This document shows, one piece after another, positions 18,684 through 26,130 of a stretch of 64,000 bases of DNA; the stretch's first letter is position 1, and each line of letters opens with the position of its first letter. The stretch lies in contig NZ_JAGTJJ010000050.1 in the NCBI RefSeq assembly GCF_028435365.1, positions 21,849 to 85,848 of the forward strand, read 5' to 3'. This DNA comes from Polyangium jinanense. GTDB taxonomy: Bacteria; Myxococcota; Polyangia; Polyangiales; Polyangiaceae. The translations under genes and the position numbers were made by a program. The notes beneath the pieces are model-generated. The model saw only the letters and a program-made list of their open reading frames with translations. It searched no databases and had not been told where the DNA came from.

Positions 18684-19004
18684 TCAGGGCTCGACGAAGA
18701 ATTTCGGCGCTTCGATCCGCTCGCCTTTGCAACGCGGGCAGCGGCTCGGGCGGCCGAAGGCGCGGCGATCCTCGAAGACGTATCCACAGCCGAGGCAGGT
18801 CGCGGGGCTCACGCCGAGGGCGCTGCCTTGCCCGGCGAGCGAGCGGGCGACGTGTTCGAGGTGGGCGAGTACGTCCTTCTCGCGGAGCCCGAGCGAGATG
18901 GCGAGCGCGCGCGCCGTGGATCGACCGGACCGCAATGCTTCGAGCAGCGCCTGCCGCGTGGTCTCGGCGCGCTCCTTGGGTACGGGCGGCTCCTTTTCCT
19001 TCAT
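18684..19004 (-). CDS. Small winged-HTH transcriptional regulator with C-terminal zinc ribbon
   Basis: 106 aa. Residues about 10-60 form a wHTH (RQALLEALRSGRSTARALAISLGLREKDVLAHLEHV); about 68-95 hold a C4 zinc ribbon, CLGCGYVF then CPRCKGE. This layout matches the predicted HTH plus Zn-ribbon regulators of the COG3357 type. ATG at 19004. It is divergent from the lipase-like lipoprotein gene at 19109 and might regulate it, which is a guess from position alone. Confidence 0.82.
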   Translation of the reverse strand: MKEKEPPVPKERAETTRQALLEALRSGRSTARALAISLGLREKDVLAHLEHVARSLAGQGSALGVSPATCLGCGYVFEDRRAFGRPSRCPRCKGERIEAPKFFVEP

Positions 19005-19108
19005 ACGACGACAATTCTACAGGAAGAGCGCACGGAAAGCACGGTCCTCCGTGGGGCGGGCGGCGAGGAAATGCCGGGACGCCCTGATTTCCTGATAGAG
19101 TAGGGCTG

Positions 19109-21091
19109 ATGAAGCGCTCGCTCTTCCTCCTCGTCCGGGCCGCGATCGTCGTGGGCCTCGGGCTCGGTTCGGTCGCATGTTCCTCGAACGCCGAGGAGCC
19201 GCTTGATTGTCCGACGATCTCGCCGCCCGCAGGCGCACCGAAGCTGCTCGGGGCCGATTGTGATCCGCTGGTCCCGACGCAATGCGGCTATCCGTTCCCC
19301 TCGAACGTGTGGCTCGAGGACGATACGAGCAGGCCGACGGGGAAACGCGTGGCGTTCGGCGCGACGACACTCCCGGTCGCGGCGGGCCACGGGCCGCTGG
19401 ATCCGGAATGGTGGGCGCCGAGTGATGGGTTTTCCCCGGGGCAGCCGGCGTTGACGCACCTGCCGGGTGCGACGATCACGGGATTGCCGACGCAGGATTC
19501 GATCGAGCTCTCGCTGTCGGACACGTCGCCAACCGTGATTCTGGATGCGGAGACGGGCGAGCGGGTGCCTCATTTCTCGGAGCTCGATCAAAGCCTCGTG
19601 ACGGAGGCGGACGAGGAGCGTGCGCTGCTCGTGCGGCCGGTCGTGCGTCTCGCGGACGCGCGGCGGTACATCGTGGCGATCCGGAACGTGGTGGACGCGG
19701 GCGGCAAAACCATTGCGCCGTCCCCGGCGTTTCAGGCGCTCCGGGACGGGACGGGGTCGTGTGAGCCTTCGGTCGAGAGGCGGCGCGAGCTTTACGGCGA
19801 TATCTTCGCGCGGCTGGAGAAAGCGGGGATCCCGCGGAAGGATCTTCAGATTGCGTGGGATTTCACCACGGCGAGCCGCGAAAACAACACGGCGGGGCTC
19901 GTGGCGATGCGGGACGACGCGCTCATGAAGGTGGGCGCGGAGGGGCCGGAGTACACGCTGACGAGCACGGAGGAGTTCACGGAGGAGGAAAACCCGCGGA
20001 TCTGGAGGCGGCTCGTCGGGATGATGAAGGTGCCGCTGTACCTGGACGCGCCGGGGCCGGGGGCGTCGCTCGTGCGGGGGGACGATGGTTTGCCGAAGCA
20101 GAACGGCTTCGCCGAATACGAGTTCGTGGTGCACGTGCCGCACGCGGCGAAGCAGGGGCAGAAGCTCGCGCTCATCCAGAATGGCCACGGGCTGCTCGGC
20201 TCGAAGTTCGAGGGGGGCGACGGATACCTCGGGGAGCTCGCGAATCGGCACGGATACGTGGCCTTCTCGGTGGATCTCGTGGGCATGGCCAGCGAGGACG
20301 TCCCGAGCATCACGGACGCGCTGGTGACGGACGCGGGGGCGTTCCGGAAGAGCGTGGACCGGCAGCACCAGGGCATTCTGAACAGCCTTTTGGCGATGCG
20401 AATGATGTCGGGCCGCTTCGTGAACGAGCCGCTCTTGCAGGTGAACGGCGAGAGCGTGATCGACCCGGCGCAGCGATTTTACCGCGGCGATAGCCAGGGC
20501 GGGATCTTCGGGACGACGTACATGGCGCTCTCGACGGACGTGATGCGTGGGCTCGTGAGCGTGCCGGGCATGCCCTACACGATGCTGCTGGATCGGAGCA
20601 CCGATTTCGCGCCGTTTTTCCTGTTCCTGAAGGGCGCTTACGGGACGGGCCGGAACATTCAGCTCGTGGAAGGGCTGATGCAGATGTTGTGGGATCGAAC
20701 GGAGCCGAATGGATACGCGCCGTACATCCGGGAGAACATGCTGCCGGGGACGCCGGCGCATGATCTTTTGATTCACGTGGCGATCGGGGACTACCAGGTG
20801 TCGCCGCTCGGAGCGCACATCCTGGCGCGGACGGTGGGCGCGAAGAACCTGGCCCCGGTGAATCGAACGATCTGGGGTGTGGACGAGGCGCCGGCGCCGC
20901 TGTCAGGGGCGGCGATCGTGGAGTACGATTTCGGTTTGCCAGAGGCGCCGAAGACGAATACGCCGCCGAAGGGGGAGGATGATCCGCACGGGAAGGTGAG
21001 GGCGCTCGATGCGGCTTATTCGCAGAGCGATGCGTTTTTCCGGACGGGGGTGATCAAGCCGTTCTGCGAGGGGGCGTGTAATCCGGAGTGA
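19109..21091 (+). CDS. Alpha/beta-hydrolase (lipase/esterase-like) lipoprotein
   Basis: 660 aa. Lipoprotein signal with SVAC at about residue 24. The C-terminal half has the features of an alpha/beta hydrolase: an oxyanion-type stretch LIQNGHGLLG and a nucleophile elbow RGDSQGGIFG (Ser at about residue 462). A catalytic His may be in DLLIHVAIGDYQV. The N-terminal third (PFPSNVWLEDDT) resembles large secreted hydrolases of myxobacteria. Substrate unknown. The stop abuts the stop of the convergent Cys-rich gene with no intervening base. Confidence 0.8.
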   Translation: MKRSLFLLVRAAIVVGLGLGSVACSSNAEEPLDCPTISPPAGAPKLLGADCDPLVPTQCGYPFPSNVWLEDDTSRPTGKRVAFGATTLPVAAGHGPLDPEWWAPSDGFSPGQPALTHLPGATITGLPTQDSIELSLSDTSPTVILDAETGERVPHFSELDQSLVTEADEERALLVRPVVRLADARRYIVAIRNVVDAGGKTIAPSPAFQALRDGTGSCEPSVERRRELYGDIFARLEKAGIPRKDLQIAWDFTTASRENNTAGLVAMRDDALMKVGAEGPEYTLTSTEEFTEEENPRIWRRLVGMMKVPLYLDAPGPGASLVRGDDGLPKQNGFAEYEFVVHVPHAAKQGQKLALIQNGHGLLGSKFEGGDGYLGELANRHGYVAFSVDLVGMASEDVPSITDALVTDAGAFRKSVDRQHQGILNSLLAMRMMSGRFVNEPLLQVNGESVIDPAQRFYRGDSQGGIFGTTYMALSTDVMRGLVSVPGMPYTMLLDRSTDFAPFFLFLKGAYGTGRNIQLVEGLMQMLWDRTEPNGYAPYIRENMLPGTPAHDLLIHVAIGDYQVSPLGAHILARTVGAKNLAPVNRTIWGVDEAPAPLSGAAIVEYDFGLPEAPKTNTPPKGEDDPHGKVRALDAAYSQSDAFFRTGVIKPFCEGACNPE

Positions 21092-22123
21092 TCAGGGGGC
21101 GCAGAGGCCGCTCTCGCATTTCTTGTTGTAACACTCGATGAGCTGGGTACACGGGTCGCCCGGCCCCTTGACGCAGGTTTTCTGACCATCGCCATCCGGA
21201 TCTGCACATTGATTGCTTGCGCAGTTGCCGTTGACGGAGCACGGAAGGCCCAGCATGCTCTCGCAGCCTCCGCCTCCGTTGCACGCAAGGTTGTCGGCGT
21301 GCAGGCAAGATTCCCCGTTGCCGAAGGAGGGATCCTCTTCGTATTTAGGTGTCCATTCACAAAGGCCAAGCGTTCCGGGCCGATTGCAGCTTTTACAAGG
21401 GGCGTCGCACGCATTCGAGCAGCAGACCCCCTCCGCGCAGTAGCCGGTTAGGCAGTCGCTTGGACCGGCGCAGTATTGGCCCTGCGCACACCTGGGACAA
21501 AAGTTACCGCCGCAGTCGACATCCGTTTCGTCGCCATTCTTCTTGCCGTCGCTGCAGCGAAAGCAGCTCTTTGTATCGGGATCGCAGAAGCTGCCGCTCG
21601 GACCGCAATCGGCATGCGTCAGGCACTGGACGCATGCCCCTTCCGCGTCGCAGAGCTTACCGCTGTTCATGGTGCAAGGAGTGCCCTGCGCCTCGACGAC
21701 AGAGACTTCCCCGCCCTTCCCATCACATTGCGCCTGCTTACAGTCCCCTTCGGGCTGAGGGGTTACCGATGTTCCTGCCGCAGCGAGGGTGCGCGTGCAT
21801 ATCCTTGCGGCACACGTCCACTTCTCGCATGCCGTGGAGGTTCCACAGTCGTCGACGCTGATGCAACCTACACACTGGCCGTCGCCGTCGCAGACGCCAA
21901 GGGGACACACTGCGTGCCCTGCAGAGGGGCGCTGCGTGCAGACGTTCGCCTCACAGGTCCAGAAGAAGCAAAGCGGTGATTCACCGCAGTCGGAAGGCAC
22001 GACGCAGGCCCGGCAGTTTGCGTCCTCGCATACCTTCTCGTACTCGTCGATGCCAAGGGCGAGGCCGCATCCGACGATCATGCCGGCGAGAAGAATGGCC
22101 AGCGGGATCCGGATGGAGCGCAT
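21092..22123 (-). CDS. Cysteine-rich lipoprotein (paralogue of the next gene upstream)
   Basis: 343 aa. Lipobox IVGC at about residue 19. The mature part has many Cys in regular CxxxxDCG, CDGDGQC and CCSNACDAPCKSC patterns and the motif KNGDETDVDCGG, common in myxobacterial surface proteins. The last 60 residues (QCADPDGDGQKTCVK to ESGLCAP) align closely with the paralogue encoded at 22156-23277. Probably an extracellular disulphide-stabilised protein. Third gene of an apparent operon (PEGA protein, paralogue, this gene) with gaps of 19 and 32 nt. Base composition is lower in GC than most of the window. Confidence 0.8.
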   Translation of the reverse strand: MRSIRIPLAILLAGMIVGCGLALGIDEYEKVCEDANCRACVVPSDCGESPLCFFWTCEANVCTQRPSAGHAVCPLGVCDGDGQCVGCISVDDCGTSTACEKWTCAARICTRTLAAAGTSVTPQPEGDCKQAQCDGKGGEVSVVEAQGTPCTMNSGKLCDAEGACVQCLTHADCGPSGSFCDPDTKSCFRCSDGKKNGDETDVDCGGNFCPRCAQGQYCAGPSDCLTGYCAEGVCCSNACDAPCKSCNRPGTLGLCEWTPKYEEDPSFGNGESCLHADNLACNGGGGCESMLGLPCSVNGNCASNQCADPDGDGQKTCVKGPGDPCTQLIECYNKKCESGLCAP

Positions 22124-22155
22124 CGGGGCACCCTTCAGGGCAAGGGCTCACGCTC

Positions 22156-23277
22156 TCAAGGAGCGCATACGCCGTTCGTGCATGTATTATTGAAGCATTC
22201 ACCAGGCTGATTGCACGAATCGCCGGGGGCCTTCACGCAGGTCTTTTGGCCGTTACCGTCAGGATCGGCGCAGCGGAGACTTGCGCAATCACCGTTACCG
22301 GTGCAGCTGGTATTGAGTGCCTGCAAGCAACTCGCCGCTGCGCTGCAAGCCAGACCATCAGCGTTCAAACAGGACATCCCGTTCCCGTAGGAGGGGTCCT
22401 CGCCATATTTGTCGATGGGGTTGCACTCGCCAATAAAGTCAGGCAGATCACACGCAAGACAGGGACCACTGCAAGGAGAACTGCAGCATACCCCATCTGC
22501 ACAATTGGCAGTCGTGCAGTCTCCTGCGATATTGCAAGTTTTGCCCTGCGTGCATTTGGCGCATCGATCGCCCCCGCAATCGATATCACCCTCGTCCCCG
22601 TTCTTGATCCCATCCATGCAACTGAAGCATGTATTGGACTTCGTATCGCAATAGACCCCGGCGACCCCACAATCCGCATCCGTATTACACTCGACGCAAT
22701 TCCCCTCGCCGTCGCAGCTCTTCCCACCCCCCACGCTGCAAGGCGTCCCCTGCGCGGCAGGCATGCTCATCGGCGTCCCGCCCACGCACGACGAAAGCTG
22801 ACACTGCGTCGACGGCACGTCGCTATCGTCGTTCGCCGTCGTCTCCTCGCCGTTCCCGTCGCACTGGATCTGCTTGCAATCCCCCGGGACCTGAGCGGGT
22901 ACCGGCGTGCCGGACGGCGCGAAGGTCAGGGTGCAGACGCCGCTGTTGCACGCGAACGGCGCGCAGTCCGACGGTTCCCCGCATTGCTCCGGGCTCGTGC
23001 AGCCGGTGCATTGGCCGTTCGCGTTGCATTTCAGCGCGTTGTTCACGCCGCACGGCAGACCCGCCACCTTCACATGCGCGTTTGGCTGGCCTTCGCAGCC
23101 CTCCACCGTGCACGGGTCGCCGTCGTCCGCCGCGAGCTTGCATTCGCCCTTCAGCGCCGTGCTCTCGCCGTTGCGTTCGATGTCCTCCGCCTCGTTCGAG
23201 CAGCCAGGGCCCTGCAAAAGGCCGATCATCGCCATCGGCAAGAGCAAGATCCACGTCGCGCGATTCGTTCGCCGCAT
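22156..23277 (-). CDS. Cysteine-rich lipoprotein, paralogue
   Basis: 373 aa from ATG 23277 (the longer frame to 23340 has no signal). Signal segment ends QGPGC. The mature protein carries the same blocks as its neighbour: CDGDGxC-type motifs, KNGDEGDIDCGGDRCAKC, CCSSPCSGPCLACDLP and the C-terminal QKTCVKAPGDSC to TNGVCAP. It probably arose by tandem duplication. The C-terminal-coding part (about 22156-22750) is clearly lower in GC than the N-terminal-coding part, for example 34/60 G+C at 22441-22500 against 40/60 at 22801-22860 (counted by hand). Role unknown; likely cell surface. Confidence 0.8.
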   Translation of the reverse strand: MRRTNRATWILLLPMAMIGLLQGPGCSNEAEDIERNGESTALKGECKLAADDGDPCTVEGCEGQPNAHVKVAGLPCGVNNALKCNANGQCTGCTSPEQCGEPSDCAPFACNSGVCTLTFAPSGTPVPAQVPGDCKQIQCDGNGEETTANDDSDVPSTQCQLSSCVGGTPMSMPAAQGTPCSVGGGKSCDGEGNCVECNTDADCGVAGVYCDTKSNTCFSCMDGIKNGDEGDIDCGGDRCAKCTQGKTCNIAGDCTTANCADGVCCSSPCSGPCLACDLPDFIGECNPIDKYGEDPSYGNGMSCLNADGLACSAAASCLQALNTSCTGNGDCASLRCADPDGNGQKTCVKAPGDSCNQPGECFNNTCTNGVCAP

Positions 23278-23296
23278 GTCCCGGTTCTCCAGTCCC

Positions 23297-24421
23297 TCAG
23301 AACGAGCCGACCACCATGCCGCCCGTCTGGCCCGCGCCAAAAACCGGGACGACGTTCACGCCCATGAGCTTCCGGCCGAACGGCGTGCGCGGCAGCAAAA
23401 ACAAGCCCAGCGTGCCGATCGCCGCCACGCCGCCAATGATGTACCCCGCCATCGCCCCGTTCGCCGCCGCGTCCTGCGACGACAACGTGTCCTTGAGCTT
23501 CGCGCACGCCCCCGCGTTCGGCGCAAACCCGCCCGCGCCGCACAGACCCGAGGTCGTCGGCGTCGTTCGCCGCAGGACATCGAGCTGCTGATCCGCCTCG
23601 TCGCTCTTGCCGTTCGCCATCACCGTCAGGCCCACGCCGAGCCCGAGCCCGAGCACCGTGAGCCCTGCGCCGCCGATCATCCCGTACGTGCGCCACTTCG
23701 GCGAGGGCAACGGCGGCGGCTTCGGCTCCTCCTTGGGCTTCTCCGGCTCCGCCTTCTCGGGCTCCGTGGGCAGCGGCGCCAGCGCGAACTCCATCTCGCT
23801 CTCGGTCGCCGGCGCCACCGCGAGCAGTTCCTTGCCCGGGTCGAAGCCGAACTTCTTCACCTCGATCTCGTGGCTGCCCGGATCGACGAAGATCGGCGCC
23901 GCGAGCGGCGTGCGGCCCGCGGCGCGCCCGTCGACGACCACGTCCGCGCCCTCGACGTTCACCTTGATGTAGAGCGTCCCGAGCTTGAGCTTCGCCTCGT
24001 CGAGCAGCTTCTGCGCCGCCTGCTTCTCGATCGCCGTCGCCGACTTCGCCTCGCGCACGTAGAGCTCGAGGTGCTCGGCCGCGTCACGCGGCTTGCCCGT
24101 CTGCAGCTCCGACTGGCCGAGGATCAGGCCGTAGGCCGGATCGGGCTTCAGCTTGAACGCGGCGAGCGCCGCGTCCCGCGCCTTGTCCCACTGGAAGGCC
24201 TTGTGCGCCTTCTTCGCGTCCTCGAACAGGCGCGTCGACTCCTTGTCGGCGTCCGCCGGCGACGGAGCCGGCGTCGGCGTCGGCGTCGCGGGCGCCGCGG
24301 CGCCTTTGTCTGGCGTCGCCGGCTTGCCCGGAGCGCCCTGCGCCCACGCGGCCGGCGTGCTGGTCCAGACGCCCGTCACGAGCAGGCCAGCTGCCCACCA
24401 TCGCCCTCGTCGCATCGTCAT
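23297..24421 (-). CDS. PEGA-domain membrane protein with TPR-like N-terminus
   Basis: 374 aa from ATG 24421 (MTMRRGRWW). Signal peptide ends AAWAQ; Pro/Thr/Ala linker; about 60-140, a helical TPR-like segment (ESTRLFEDAKKAHKAFQWDKARDAALAAF); about 150-215, a PEGA domain (LYIKVNVEGADVVVDGRAAG, GSHEIEVKKFGF); Pro/Glu/Lys linker; then two hydrophobic helices (MIGGAGLTVLGLGLGVGLTV, AMAGYIIGGVAAIGTLGLFL). This architecture is common in Sorangiineae surface proteins. First gene of a three-gene operon with the two Cys-rich lipoproteins. Confidence 0.85.
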   Translation of the reverse strand: MTMRRGRWWAAGLLVTGVWTSTPAAWAQGAPGKPATPDKGAAAPATPTPTPAPSPADADKESTRLFEDAKKAHKAFQWDKARDAALAAFKLKPDPAYGLILGQSELQTGKPRDAAEHLELYVREAKSATAIEKQAAQKLLDEAKLKLGTLYIKVNVEGADVVVDGRAAGRTPLAAPIFVDPGSHEIEVKKFGFDPGKELLAVAPATESEMEFALAPLPTEPEKAEPEKPKEEPKPPPLPSPKWRTYGMIGGAGLTVLGLGLGVGLTVMANGKSDEADQQLDVLRRTTPTTSGLCGAGGFAPNAGACAKLKDTLSSQDAAANGAMAGYIIGGVAAIGTLGLFLLPRTPFGRKLMGVNVVPVFGAGQTGGMVVGSF

Positions 24422-24620
24422 CGCCCCTCGGCTCCTTGCTTCCGGCGCGCATTGGACCAAACAAGAGGCCTTTCCCTCAAGCGTAAAGTTTCGATCCGGA
24501 CGCGGTCCGCGCCGCCCCGAGGGGGCCAGGCCCGCGCCCCGCGCGGAGGCCGAAGCCGGTATCGCCCCGGCGCGAAAAGTCGAGGCGCTCGGAAGGCGAG
24601 CCAACATCGTTGGTGCACCA

Positions 24621-25541
24621 ATGAAAATGACCCCCGTGCAGCGAGAGACGTTGACCGACGGGACGGTGCGCTTGCGCGGCAGTTCCTGCGCGTATCTGTT
24701 CACGCGCCCGAGGCCGAGGGCCACGCTCGTCACCATCACCGGCCGCGACGTCGACGAGCTCGGGGACGCACCGACGGCCGAGGTTGACGCCGAGATCCAG
24801 CGCTTCGGCGCGCCCCTCCTGCTCTTCGTGGACCCGAGCGCGGCCACGAGCGTCGCGAACGCCGTGGCCGACCGCTGGACGAGCTGGTTCGCACGCCGCC
24901 GCTCGGTCCTCGAGCGCGTCGACATCCTTGTGAGCTCCCGCTACCTGGAGCTCACGGTCGCCTGGAGCCGCCATTACTCCGGCGCCGGGGACCTGATCCG
25001 CATCCACAACGACCCGGCGCGTTTCGACGTCCTGCTCGCGTCCGCGGCCCCCGGCGCCCAGCGCCCTGCTCCTTCGCGTTTCACGGAGCCGGCGGCGCCG
25101 ATCCAGCGCACCCGCGCCGCGGACGGCGCCCTCGCGCTTTCGAGCCTGGGCCTCACGTTCGGCCTTTCGAGCCCCGGGGACGGCGCCCTCTACACGACGA
25201 TCCGCGGCGTCGATCGAGGTCAGCTCGGCGGCATGCCCTTCGACGAGATCTTCGCGCGGATGCCTGCGTCCGGCGCGCCGATCACGCTCTTCGTCGACAC
25301 GCGTGGCGCCTCCGCGCCGGCCGAGATCGTACGCGACAGCTGGAGCGCATGGTTTTCCGCGGCCCGCGCGCGGCTCCGGCGCGTCTTCGTGCTCGTCGAC
25401 TCGGGCGCCGTGCGGTTCAACGTGGCCATGGCGAAACACGGCTCGAACACGGACGCACTCGTCGCCATCCATACCGATCCCGGGGATTTTGCGCGCGCGG
25501 CGCAGAGCCTTTTGCCCGGTTTCGTTCTTCCGCCGGTCTGA
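24621..25541 (+). CDS. Protein of two duplicated domains, unknown function
   Basis: 306 aa from ATG 24621 (a second ATG at 24627 is possible). The protein is an internal duplication: half 1 has GAPLLLFVDPSAATS, WTSWFARRRS and LIRIHNDPARFDVLL; half 2 has GAPITLFVDTRGASAP, WSAWFSAARA and LVAIHTDPGDFARAA, in the same order and spacing. The pattern of hydrophobic strand, helix and strand vaguely recalls STAS-like folds, but I do not recognise the family. No signal peptide. It heads a run of same-strand genes (AMIN-like, LptD-like, NtrC-type, TolC-type). Confidence 0.7.
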   Translation: MKMTPVQRETLTDGTVRLRGSSCAYLFTRPRPRATLVTITGRDVDELGDAPTAEVDAEIQRFGAPLLLFVDPSAATSVANAVADRWTSWFARRRSVLERVDILVSSRYLELTVAWSRHYSGAGDLIRIHNDPARFDVLLASAAPGAQRPAPSRFTEPAAPIQRTRAADGALALSSLGLTFGLSSPGDGALYTTIRGVDRGQLGGMPFDEIFARMPASGAPITLFVDTRGASAPAEIVRDSWSAWFSAARARLRRVFVLVDSGAVRFNVAMAKHGSNTDALVAIHTDPGDFARAAQSLLPGFVLPPV

Positions 25542-25584
25542 CGTGAAACTAGCTCCCTCGGCAGGACCGTGTTCCAATCGTGGG

Positions 25585-26130
25585 ATGCGCCGCTCGCTCC
25601 CGCTCGCGCTTGCCGGGCTTTTGATCGGCTCGTTCGCCTCGGCCGAGGAGTCGACCTCGAAGACGCCGCCCCCCGCAGGCGCGTCCGCGCCCGCCGCGCC
25701 CAGGGCGCCCGTGAAGAAGGCCCGGAAGGCGAAGAAGGCGAAGAAGCGTGATCCGAAGGCGCCCGTCGCGAGCTCGCCGAGCTTTCAAATTCTCGCGAGC
25801 GGCGTGAGCCGCGTGTGGATCGAGGTCAGCGAGAAGGTCGACGTGACCGAGCACAAGGCCGAAGGGCGGATCGCGTACCGCTTGAAGGGCGTCGTGGTGC
25901 CCACGCGGACGAACCGCCTGCCGCTCGAGACGATGTTTTTCCAGACGCCCGTCGGTCGCGTGCTGCTCGTCGAGCTCGACGACGGCGACGTGGATCTCGT
26001 GGTCGAGCTGAAGCAGCCGAGCACGCCGAGTTACAAGCTCGTCGAGACGGAAGGCGGCGTGACGCTGCAGGTCGATTTCCCGGCGTCCGCTACGTCGAAG
26101 CAAGCTCCCGCCGAAGGGGCGACGCGCTGA
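25585..26130 (+). CDS. Secreted AMIN-domain-like protein
   Basis: 181 aa. Signal peptide ending FASAEE (about residue 21), then a Pro/Ala and Lys-rich linker (VKKARKAKKAKKRD), then about 65-165 a small beta domain (FQILASGVSRVWIEVSEKVDV, GRVLLVELDDGDVDLVVEL). The strand pattern resembles AMIN domains that bind envelope or peptidoglycan in pilus and amidase systems; this is tentative. ATG 25585. The stop overlaps the probable start of the LptD-like gene by 4 nt. Confidence 0.65.
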   Translation: MRRSLPLALAGLLIGSFASAEESTSKTPPPAGASAPAAPRAPVKKARKAKKAKKRDPKAPVASSPSFQILASGVSRVWIEVSEKVDVTEHKAEGRIAYRLKGVVVPTRTNRLPLETMFFQTPVGRVLLVELDDGDVDLVVELKQPSTPSYKLVETEGGVTLQVDFPASATSKQAPAEGATR

